NCBI GenBank assembly: GCA_018830925.1
Contig: JAHJRK010000073.1
Location: forward strand, 1-9,923
Length of the DNA stretch: 9,923 bases
Direction of reading: 5' to 3'
Origin: Pseudomonadota bacterium
GTDB lineage: Bacteria; Desulfobacterota; Desulfobacteria; Desulfobacterales; RPRI01
Position 1 is the first letter of the stretch. Every line of letters starts with the position of its first letter. This document shows, piece after piece, positions 1-5,638 of this stretch. A program made the position numbers and the translations under genes. The notes beneath the pieces were generated by a model. The model ran no database searches. It had not been told where the DNA came from and worked only from the letters and a program-made list of their open reading frames with translations.

Positions 1-29
1 ACGACTCTCGCCTCTTGCCTCTCGCCTAT
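1..29 (-). repeat. Degenerate heptad repeat tract downstream of asd, cut by window edge
   Basis: About four units with 7-bp spacing (plus strand ACGACTC, TCGCCTC, TTGCCTC, TCGCCTA) abut the asd stop codon at 30-32. On the minus strand, the direction of transcription, they read as GGCGAGA-type words. The tract probably continues beyond the window. The same word class follows leuB and korC. Confidence 0.7.
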
Positions 30-1052
30 TCACAAATACTTCTCTGCCAGAATCTCCGCAATCTGAACTGCGTTTGTGGCCGCTCCCTTACGGATATTAT
101 CCGCAACAATCCACATGTTAATTCCGTTTGGAATTGATTCGTCCTGGCGTATGCGGCCAACAAGAGTCAGGTCCTGCCCGGCAGCATCAATAGGAAGAGG
201 ATAAAGCTTCTTACCCACATCATCAACCACTTTAACACCCGGAGCTTTTTTAAGCAATGCCCTGACCTTATCGGCTGAAATATAATTTTTAGTCTCGATA
301 TTCACGGATTCGGAATGGCTGAAAAAGACCGGAACCCGCACTGTTGTGGCTGTTATCCCGATACTGTTATCTTCCATTATCTTTCTTGTCTCATTTACCA
401 TCTTCATCTCTTCCTTGGTATAGCCGTTATCAAGGAAAACGTCTATATGCGGGAGACAATTGAATGCTATTCTATGAGGATAGACATTCTTCTTATAATC
501 AAGAAAATTTATCATGGCTCTTGTCTGGTCATAAAGCTCATGAATGGCCTTCTTCCCTGTACCTGAAACCGCCTGATATGTCGAAACAACAATCCTCTTT
601 ATTCCGCACTTCCTGTGGATAGGATTCAAAGCGACAACCATTTGAATTGTTGAACAGTTCGGGTTTGCGATAATGCCTTTCTTCTTATAATCGGCCACGG
701 CATGGGGATTCACCTCCGGAACCACAAGAGGGACATCGGGGTCCATACGCCACGCACTTGAATTGTCAATAACCACACATCCTGCCTTTGCTGCAACCGG
801 CGAAAACTCAAGACTCGTACCGCCGCCGGCCGAAAACAGAGCGATATCCATCCCCTTGAATGATTTCCTGGTCATCTCTTCTACGGGAACTGAGTCGCCT
901 CTGAACCGAAGCGTCCGCCCTGCCGAACGGCTTGAGGCCAAAAATTTAATGGATTTGACGGGAAAATTCCTCTCTTCAAGGCATTCTATCATCTGGTTCC
1001 CTACAGCCCCCGTCGCCCCCGCTACCACTACATTAAATTTTCTTTTTGACAT
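30..1052 (-). CDS. asd: Aspartate-semialdehyde dehydrogenase
   Basis: This 340-residue protein should reduce aspartyl-4-phosphate to aspartate 4-semialdehyde with NADPH, the branch-point step toward lysine/diaminopimelate, threonine and methionine, in the cytoplasm. Visible features are an N-terminal Rossmann loop GATGAVG (residues 12-18), the nucleophile Cys133 in NPNCSTIQ, the AVSGTGKKA segment (161-169) and the acid/base His246 in a PVFFSHSES segment. Length and motifs match full-length bacterial Asd. The ATG at 1052 follows an AAGGAAGAAGAG purine run at a reasonable distance, so this start is well supported. It lies 106 bp downstream of leuB on the same strand, with a heptad repeat tract filling that gap and another beginning at its stop codon. 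No promoter was recognised in the gap, so co-transcription with leuB is possible. Confidence 0.95.
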   Translation of the reverse strand: MSKRKFNVVVAGATGAVGNQMIECLEERNFPVKSIKFLASSRSAGRTLRFRGDSVPVEEMTRKSFKGMDIALFSAGGGTSLEFSPVAAKAGCVVIDNSSAWRMDPDVPLVVPEVNPHAVADYKKKGIIANPNCSTIQMVVALNPIHRKCGIKRIVVSTYQAVSGTGKKAIHELYDQTRAMINFLDYKKNVYPHRIAFNCLPHIDVFLDNGYTKEEMKMVNETRKIMEDNSIGITATTVRVPVFFSHSESVNIETKNYISADKVRALLKKAPGVKVVDDVGKKLYPLPIDAAGQDLTLVGRIRQDESIPNGINMWIVADNIRKGAATNAVQIAEILAEKYL

Positions 1053-1065
1053 TTCTCTTCTTCCT

Positions 1066-1163
1066 TCGAATCTGGTTTATGGTTCGTCTTTCGTACACCA
1101 AAAGCCGAATATCGAATATCGGACATCGAATATCGAATTTCGCCTCACGCCTCTCGCCTTACG
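1066..1163 (-). repeat. Heptad repeat tract between leuB and asd
   Basis: Fourteen consecutive 7-mers keep phase from 1066 to 1163. Plus-strand units include AATATCG (1108, 1115, 1129), GACATCG (1122), CCTCACG (1143), CCTCTCG (1150) and CCTTACG (1157). In the direction of leuB-asd transcription the order is GGCGAGA-type words, then TTCGATA-type, then AACCATA-type, then the asd ribosome-binding site. The tract enters leuB: the TAA stop (1159-1161) lies inside the CCTTACG unit. Positions 1089-1117 are an exact inverted copy of 6926-6954. Confidence 0.85.
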
Positions 1164-2232
1164 ACTCACCATCAATTATATATTTCTTCACAAGATCTCC
1201 GACTTCACTTGTAGTATAACCCATTTTACCGGCAGCAACATCTTTCAAATCATAGCGGAGAACTTTTTTCACCGCATTCTCTATCATAAGAGCGGCCTTT
1301 TCTTCTCCTATTGTCTCAAGCATAACCTGCGCAGCAAGAATTGCGGCAATCGGATTTATCACCTGCTTACCGGTATATTTTGGCGCGGAACCTCCTATCG
1401 GCTCAAACATCGAAATACCCGAAGGGTTTATATTTCCCCCCGCTGCTACCCCCATGCCGCCCTGAATCATTGCGGCAAGATCGGTAATTATATCGCCGAA
1501 CATGTTGTCGGTAACAATGACGTCAAACCATTCGGGGTTTTTTACCATCCACATGCAGATCGCATCGACATTTGCGTAATCGGTTTTGATATCGGGATAC
1601 TCCTTTGCAACGTCACTGAAGGTGCGTTCCCAGAGATCAAAAGCGTATGTAAGCACGTTTGTTTTGCCGCACAGGGTCAGTTTTTTCTCCCTGTTTCTTT
1701 TCCGGCAGTATTCAAAGGCATACCGGATACATCTTTCCACACCTTTACGGGTGTTGATCGATTCTTGAATCGCAACCTCATCAGGCGTGCCTTTCTTAAG
1801 AAATCCGCCGGCTCCTGTATAGAGGCCCTCCGTGTTTTCACGAATAACCGTAAAGTCTATATGCTCCGGTCCCTTATTTTTCAGCGGCGTTTCAACGCCT
1901 TCATAAAGCCTCACAGGTCGCAGGTTGATATACTGGTCAAAATGAAATCTTAACTTTAAGAGTATTCCTTTTTCAAGTATCCCCGGTTTGACATCAGGAT
2001 GTCCGATTGCGCCGAGATAGATGGCATCCGAACGGGCCAATGATTCAAGAATGGCGTCATTAAGAAGTTCGCCTGTTTTCTTATAATGCTCTCCGCCCAG
2101 GTTGTAATTTTCATATGCAAGCCGGAAACCGAATTTGCCCGAAACAGCATCAAGCGCTTTAATCCCTTCGGCGATAACCTCAGGCCCGGTGCCGTCGCCA
2201 GGTATCACGGCAATCTTATATTCCTTCGTCAT
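1159..2232 (-). CDS. leuB: 3-isopropylmalate dehydrogenase (beta-decarboxylating dehydrogenase family)
   Basis: A 357-residue member of the isocitrate/isopropylmalate dehydrogenase family; the probable reaction is oxidative decarboxylation of 3-isopropylmalate in leucine synthesis. Residues expected for substrate and metal binding are visible: Glu87 and a Leu-rich stretch before Arg95 (LLKLR), Arg105 (NLRP), Arg131 (VIREN), Tyr138 (GLYTG), Lys190 (GKTN), Asp223 (NVDA) and Asp247/Asp251 (TDNMFGDIITD). The Glu87 region fits isopropylmalate better than isocitrate. The cofactor loop is odd: it reads GGSAPKYTGK (280-289), with Lys285-Tyr286 where typical NAD-dependent LeuB has Asp-Ile in HGSAPDIAG. 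The Lys-Tyr pair is the NADP-binding signature of E. coli isocitrate dehydrogenase. The Shine-Dalgarno is weak. leuA, leuC and leuD are not in the window, so pathway assignment rests on sequence alone. The stop codon lies in a heptad repeat. Confidence 0.8.
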   Translation of the reverse strand: MTKEYKIAVIPGDGTGPEVIAEGIKALDAVSGKFGFRLAYENYNLGGEHYKKTGELLNDAILESLARSDAIYLGAIGHPDVKPGILEKGILLKLRFHFDQYINLRPVRLYEGVETPLKNKGPEHIDFTVIRENTEGLYTGAGGFLKKGTPDEVAIQESINTRKGVERCIRYAFEYCRKRNREKKLTLCGKTNVLTYAFDLWERTFSDVAKEYPDIKTDYANVDAICMWMVKNPEWFDVIVTDNMFGDIITDLAAMIQGGMGVAAGGNINPSGISMFEPIGGSAPKYTGKQVINPIAAILAAQVMLETIGEEKAALMIENAVKKVLRYDLKDVAAGKMGYTTSEVGDLVKKYIIDGES

Positions 2233-2263
2233 TATATTCTATAACCTTTTAAATAGTCGATAA

Positions 2264-2298
2264 TAAAAATCCCCAGCCCATAGCCATGCGGACTGGGC
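2264..2298 (-). terminator. Possible rho-independent terminator after pssA
   Basis: On the minus strand a CCCAG/CTGGG stem (2293-2297 with 2272-2276; an overlapping GCCCA/TGGGC pairing is also possible) is followed by GATTTTTATTA. It lies between the pssA stop and the leuB start. The stem is short with a large loop, so this is tentative. Confidence 0.35.
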
Positions 2299-2326
2299 CT
2301 CGCTTTTCACAAAATATTATGAGTGA

Positions 2327-3112
2327 TTATACAGTGTTTGAACCGCGCTCGTCATTTTCGCGGATTTCAGGTTTTTTATGTTTCATGCTTCTGTAATATC
2401 GCAGGGTTGTCAGAGGTCCTGAAATTACATATGCAAGACCAAGGACAAACAGGGCTATTGACGGTTGTGCCGCAATAAAAATCAGTACAAGAAGCGCCGT
2501 AACCATCATATGGAAATTTATGCGCCGGAAAAGTTCGGGCTTCTTAAAACTGTTATACTTTATCGGGCTTACCATCAAAAAAGAGAGGACATAAAGCATA
2601 ACGAGTATCAAAACAGGGTTAGCCTCTCCGCCCATATCAAACCTGCTGAATAACAGCAGGGTGACTGCATTCATACCGGCTCCGGCGGGTATGGGGAGAC
2701 CGACAAAGTAATCGCTGCTTACAGAGCCGGTCTGTGTATTGAAACGGGCCAGCCTGAGAGCGCCGCAGGCCATGAACAAGAAGGCGGCAAGCCACCCGAG
2801 TCTCCCGTAAGGCTTAAGAGCCCAGAGATACATCATCAATCCGGGCGCAACTCCGAAAGAAACGAGATCCGCAAGGGAGTCATATTCCACGCCGAATCTG
2901 CTCGTGGTCTTTGTGGCTCTGGCAATCTTTCCATCCAGTATGTCAAACACAATAGCAATCATAACAGAAACGGCAGCGGCAGGATATTTTCCTTCGATCG
3001 CGGCTATAATCGCATAAAACCCGCAGAGGAGGTTCAGGGATGTGAACAAATTAGGCAAAATATATATCCCTTTATTAAGCTTATACTTTTCGAATCTCTT
3101 CTGTTTTCTCAT
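2327..3112 (-). CDS. pssA: CDP-diacylglycerol--serine O-phosphatidyltransferase (phosphatidylserine synthase)
   Basis: This 261-residue integral membrane enzyme should join CDP-diacylglycerol and L-serine to give phosphatidylserine, the substrate of the adjacent Psd. The CDP-alcohol phosphatidyltransferase signature DG-x2-AR-x8-G-x3-D-x3-D is intact: Asp60-Gly61, Ala64-Arg65, Gly74, Asp78 and Asp82, with Asp57 just before it. Hydrophobic segments before and after the signature (about residues 17-58, 85-118, 138-180 and 200-235) suggest several membrane spans, and the C-terminal ~25 residues are charged. The ATG overlaps the psd stop codon (TAATG, sharing position 3112), which points to translational coupling and co-transcription with psd. 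The product is type II, the membrane type, by size and motif. A possible terminator follows it. Confidence 0.93.
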   Translation of the reverse strand: MRKQKRFEKYKLNKGIYILPNLFTSLNLLCGFYAIIAAIEGKYPAAAVSVMIAIVFDILDGKIARATKTTSRFGVEYDSLADLVSFGVAPGLMMYLWALKPYGRLGWLAAFLFMACGALRLARFNTQTGSVSSDYFVGLPIPAGAGMNAVTLLLFSRFDMGGEANPVLILVMLYVLSFLMVSPIKYNSFKKPELFRRINFHMMVTALLVLIFIAAQPSIALFVLGLAYVISGPLTTLRYYRSMKHKKPEIRENDERGSNTV

Positions 3113-3780
3113 TAGATATAACCCAGAATGCTTGAACCTGCTTTAACCCTGTTTCCGACCGTAACGGAAATTTTGGCATCGGAAGGGAGATAAACATCAA
3201 GGCGTGATCCGAAACAGATCATGCCGAATCGTTCACCCCTTCTCACTAAATCTCCTTCCTTCAGTCTGCATATTATCCGCCTCGCAATAAGGCCGGCTAT
3301 CTGTACCATGCAAACGGATTTCCCTTTATCAGTTTCAATTAAAACCGCATTATGCTCATTTTCTTTCGATGCCTTATCAAGATTTGCGGAAAAAAATTTG
3401 CCCGGAAAATAGCTTATCCCTTTCACCTTTCCTTCGTGGGGAATGCGGTTTACATGTACATTAAACACTGACATGAAAATACTTATCTTTACGCAGTTTC
3501 CCACAACAAAAGGGCTTTCTTCCACAGACGCAACAATAATCACCCTTCCATCCGCCGGTGAAACAACAGTTCCTTGATACATCGGCACCACTCTGTCCGG
3601 GTCTCTGAAAAACCAGCAGATAAAAAAAGTGATTGCAAGACCGATAATCGCAATTGGAGCAGCGCCGACCATGGCAAAAACCGCTGTTGCAAAAGCCGCC
3701 GCAATTATAAAGTAAAAACCCGGTTTTGCAATAGGAAATGCGTACTGATCATCAGGATCAGGTCTTGTAAATTTAACCAT
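3112..3780 (-). CDS. psd: Phosphatidylserine decarboxylase proenzyme, short PSD-A type
   Basis: This 222-residue proenzyme should decarboxylate phosphatidylserine to phosphatidylethanolamine using a pyruvoyl group made by self-cleavage. The hydrophobic stretch at residues 22-57 gives one or two membrane spans, followed by FRDPDR. Asp76 (SPADG) and His109 (NVHVNR) match the family's catalytic residues. The predicted cleavage is Gly191-Ser192 in CFGSRLDVYLP, leaving a beta chain of ~191 residues and an alpha chain of 31 residues starting with the pyruvoyl group. The length matches the short PSD-A form rather than the ~300-residue E. coli form. The ATG has a GGGA Shine-Dalgarno 8 nt upstream. 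It is the first gene of a psd-pssA unit, with a likely promoter ~160 bp upstream. Confidence 0.93.
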   Translation of the reverse strand: MVKFTRPDPDDQYAFPIAKPGFYFIIAAAFATAVFAMVGAAPIAIIGLAITFFICWFFRDPDRVVPMYQGTVVSPADGRVIIVASVEESPFVVGNCVKISIFMSVFNVHVNRIPHEGKVKGISYFPGKFFSANLDKASKENEHNAVLIETDKGKSVCMVQIAGLIARRIICRLKEGDLVRRGERFGMICFGSRLDVYLPSDAKISVTVGNRVKAGSSILGYI

Positions 3781-3846
3781 TATTTTTATCCCGTTTTATG
3801 CAAAGTTTGACGGCTTCAAAAAATCAAAGAGATTGCCCTGCCCGTT

Positions 3847-3862
3847 GCTAATTCGCATTAGC
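3847..3862. promoter_or_regulatory. Palindrome in the psd leader
   Basis: GCTAAT and ATTAGC form a perfect 6-bp inverted repeat around TCGC. It lies between the predicted transcription start (about 3930) and the psd ATG, within a ~150-nt leader. It could be an operator half-site pair or a small RNA hairpin; no regulator is identified. Confidence 0.35.
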
Positions 3863-3937
3863 TAATTACTCGGAATACCGATACGTTACAAGCGCAATCC
3901 CTGTATGTTTCACAATATCAAATTTTTATGCCTTGGC

Positions 3938-3967
3938 TTTATATCAAATATTGTAACATCTTGTCAA
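3938..3967 (-). promoter_or_regulatory. Sigma70-type promoter for psd-pssA
   Basis: On the minus strand TTGACA (3967-3962) is followed after 18 bp by TATAAA (3943-3938). The -35 is a perfect consensus and the -10 matches at 5 of 6 positions. Transcription would start near 3930, giving a leader of about 150 nt before psd. It sits downstream of the mltG terminator candidate, consistent with psd-pssA being a separate unit. Confidence 0.65.
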
Positions 3968-3989
3968 ATATAAGATTCGACGTTCTCGT

Positions 3990-4020
3990 AAAAAGCCGTT
4001 CAATCCGCAACGGCGGATTG
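3990..4020 (-). terminator. Candidate terminator of mltG with two competing hairpins
   Basis: Two stems share bases. Stem A is CAATCCGC/GCGGATTG (4001-4008 and 4013-4020), a perfect 8-bp stem around a 4-nt loop. Stem B on the minus strand is CCGTT (4013-4009) with AACGG (4000-3996), followed at once by CTTTTT, which resembles an intrinsic terminator. Only one can form at a time. The site starts 40 nt downstream of the mltG stop. Confidence 0.45.
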
Positions 4021-4059
4021 ACGCAGAGATCGCACAAAAGGGCCATTTCCGGAAGGAAG

Positions 4060-5064
4060 CTATTTCCCCTGCTGGTATTTCCTGACCGCCCTGTTATGTT
4101 CCTTATAATCCGCTGAAAAGAAGTGGGAACCGTCATTCTTTGAAACGAAAAAGAGATAGTCGGTTTCAGCAGGATATAGAGCTGCTTTTATTGATTCATA
4201 GCCAGGGCCGGCGATGGGGCCCGGCGGAAGTCCTTTTATTTTATATGTATTATAAGGAGTTATCTCTGAAAGATTTTTACGGGTTATATTGCCGTTAAAA
4301 TTTTTTATTCCGTATATTACTGTGGGATCGGTTTCAAGGCGCATCCCCTTTTTCAACCGGTTATGAAAAACCGATGAAATTTCCTGTCGCTCATCCTGCG
4401 ATGCTGTCTCTTTTTCAATTATTGAAGCAATGGTAATTATCTCATGGGTTGAAAACCCTAGTTCTTTGGCCCTTTTTTCCCATTCGGGAGTAAATACAGA
4501 CTGAAATTTTTCAACCATGGCTGAAATGATATTTTCGCAAGACTCATCTTTCGAGAAATAATATGTATCCGGGTAGAGATAACCTTCAAGAGTACCGGCA
4601 TGAATCCCCTTCCCTTTCAAAAATGACGGGTCTGTGGCAATTTTCATAAAGTTTTCGACTGTTCCGAAACCTGCCTCCGATATTACGGAAGCAACCTGCT
4701 GCATATTGTATCCTTCCGGAACGGTAATCTTGTGAAGATGGACCTTTCCTCTTAACATCGTATCAAATATCAATGCTGGGGACATCACGGATGAAAGGGC
4801 GTATTCTCCTGCACGTATTTTTTTATCATATCCTTTTATGCGGGCAAATAACTTGAATTTTAAAGGATTTTTTATAACACCCGCTTTCTCCAGAGCGTCA
4901 AGGGTTGCATTAAAGGACTGGCCTTTCTCAATAATCACAAACTTTGTAACATCCTCTCTGCCTGCCGGCTCGCCGGCATAATTCATTACATCAAATACAA
5001 TAAACGATACCGTTATGATAAGTACCGTAAAAAGCACCAATGATATTTTGATTAATTTACCCAT
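4060..5064 (-). CDS. mltG: Endolytic murein transglycosylase MltG (YceG-like)
   Basis: This 334-residue protein should cleave nascent peptidoglycan glycan strands at the inner membrane and so set strand length. A short basic N-terminus is followed by one hydrophobic segment (about residues 6-25), a signal anchor placing the rest in the periplasm. A LysM-like region (about 40-110) precedes the YceG catalytic domain. The catalytic Glu217 is in ASIIEKET, matching E. coli Glu218 in ASIVEKET. Further conserved segments are EGYLYPDTY (160-168), FHNRL (233-237), LETDPTVIYG (243-252) and GLPPGPIAGPG (278-288). The ATG gives a proper signal anchor, although its Shine-Dalgarno is weak. It stands alone here, without the ruvX/yqgF gene that accompanies it in many genomes. 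The 574-bp gap upstream separates it from a divergent gene. Confidence 0.92.
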   Translation of the reverse strand: MGKLIKISLVLFTVLIITVSFIVFDVMNYAGEPAGREDVTKFVIIEKGQSFNATLDALEKAGVIKNPLKFKLFARIKGYDKKIRAGEYALSSVMSPALIFDTMLRGKVHLHKITVPEGYNMQQVASVISEAGFGTVENFMKIATDPSFLKGKGIHAGTLEGYLYPDTYYFSKDESCENIISAMVEKFQSVFTPEWEKRAKELGFSTHEIITIASIIEKETASQDERQEISSVFHNRLKKGMRLETDPTVIYGIKNFNGNITRKNLSEITPYNTYKIKGLPPGPIAGPGYESIKAALYPAETDYLFFVSKNDGSHFFSADYKEHNRAVRKYQQGK

Positions 5065-5105
5065 TTATTCTTTCAGCAGATCATTAAGCTTCCCGTTGCC
5101 GTGGG

Positions 5106-5119
5106 TCCGCCAGGGCGGA
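5106..5119. repeat. Small palindrome upstream of mltG
   Basis: TCCGCC and GGCGGA form a perfect 6-bp inverted repeat separated by AG. It resembles the CCCGCCAA/TTGGCGGG hairpin 32 bp further along, so the two may belong to one small hairpin family. Confidence 0.5.
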
Positions 5120-5259
5120 GTTCGAACTTAGGACTTTGGAAATCGAATATCCCGCCAAACTGATTGGCGGGCCTTTGGCGGACATCGAATATCGACTAAC
5201 GCTTCTCTCCTAACGCCTGACGACTTATGCCTATCGCCTCTGTGCCTTTGACTCTTTTA
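5120..5259 (-). repeat. Heptad repeat tract upstream of mltG
   Basis: About twenty 7-bp units run in phase, including plus-strand AATCGAA (5141), CATCGAA (5183), TATCGAC (5190), TAACGCC (5211), TGACGAC (5218), TTATGCC (5225) and TATCGCC (5232). Read toward mltG the order is GGCGATA-type words, then TCGATAT-type words, as in the leuB-asd gap. A 28-nt hairpin segment (5152-5179) interrupts the TCGATAT words without breaking the phase. Confidence 0.75.
5151..5171. repeat. Perfect 8-bp hairpin inside the heptad tract
   Basis: CCCGCCAA (5151-5158) pairs perfectly with TTGGCGGG (5164-5171) around a 5-nt loop. It forms most of a 28-nt segment that appears inserted between TATC and GGACATCG, which are contiguous at 1118-1128. 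Confidence 0.7.
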
Positions 5260-5373
5260 TTCACAATTAACCATTCACTTTTCATTCTCTGCCTCAGCCC
5301 CCAAGTTTCCACGCCTTTTTTTAAGATATCAAAGATGTAATTAAAAATAAAGAGGGTTTTTATTTTAAGAGCC

Positions 5374-5402
5374 TTGATTATAAAAGCATAAAGACTTATA
5401 AT
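5374..5402 (+). promoter_or_regulatory. Sigma70-type promoter facing the radical SAM gene
   Basis: TTGATT (5374-5379) is followed after 17 bp by a consensus TATAAT (5397-5402). Transcription would start near 5409, pass through the GxxExxY relic and reach the TTG start at 5639, a leader of ~230 nt. It may originally have served the relic gene. Confidence 0.55.
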
Positions 5403-5434
5403 CGTTGTAACTATTCAGCCACGGATTCACACAG

Positions 5435-5626
5435 ATGAACGCAGATAGATTAAATACAAAGAAATAACATATTATTCTTAGAAGTTTTTATGAAACTTAT
5501 AATGAGATTGGTGATGGATTTCTGGAATCTGTATCTGATAATAAAAGAAAAAATACCAGTGATGATCAGCGTAGATCGGTGGCTGAGTATTTACTGATCT
5601 TTCCTCAAAAACAATCATTTTTTTAA
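5435..5626 (+). pseudogene. Decayed, internally deleted GxxExxY-family gene
   Basis: Starting at ATG 5435, one frame reads MNADRLNTKK, a TAA stop (5465-5467), then after a few codons RSFYETYNEIGDGFLESV (5480-5533). This closely resembles the diagnostic GxxExxY region (typically EVYNELGYGFLESVYE). The same frame then goes directly to SDNKRKNTSDDQRRSVAEY, which looks like the hydrophilic C-terminus of such proteins, and ends at TAA 5624-5626. Intact members are ~120-130 residues, so most of the middle is missing. The flanks carry an inverted repeat, CAGCCACGGATTCAC (5416-5430) against GTAGATCGGTGGCTG (5571-5585), matching at 12 of 15 positions. From memory, CCACGGATTCACACNGATG-like sequence often borders these genes. 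The family's function is not established. The final TAA overlaps the ribosome-binding site of the next gene. Confidence 0.65.
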
Positions 5627-5630
5627 GGAA
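5625..5630 (+). promoter_or_regulatory. Ribosome-binding site that fixes a TTG start
   Basis: AAGGAA lies 8 nt before TTG 5639. It supports that codon as the start of the radical SAM gene, which has no suitable ATG. Confidence 0.7.
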
Positions 5631-5638
5631 CTATAAGA

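Larger units (their letters stand above)
5065..5638. other. Divergent intergenic region without an intact gene
   Basis: This 574-bp gap separates mltG (minus) from the radical SAM gene (plus). It holds two CCGCC-type hairpins, a heptad repeat tract, an AT-rich stretch (about 5313-5410) containing a plus-strand promoter, and a decayed GxxExxY gene with inverted flanking repeats. I found no RNA gene, and no clear minus-strand promoter for mltG. Confidence 0.8.

Noticed and set aside
763..1953. Long plus-strand open frame (396 codons) antisense to asd and leuB
   Set aside because: It runs opposite two clearly recognised genes and across the repeat tract, has no recognisable domain or ribosome-binding site, and its length comes from the codon bias of the genes on the other strand.
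3112..3140. GSS near the Psd C-terminus as the self-cleavage site
   Set aside because: It would leave only seven residues in the alpha chain. The CFGSRLDVYLP site at Gly191-Ser192 matches the short PSD-A family.
5377..5405. Divergent minus-strand promoter for mltG using the reverse-strand TATAAT at 5382-5377
   Set aside because: No acceptable -35 lies 16-18 bp upstream, and the match is largely a by-product of the AT-rich sequence of the plus-strand promoter.
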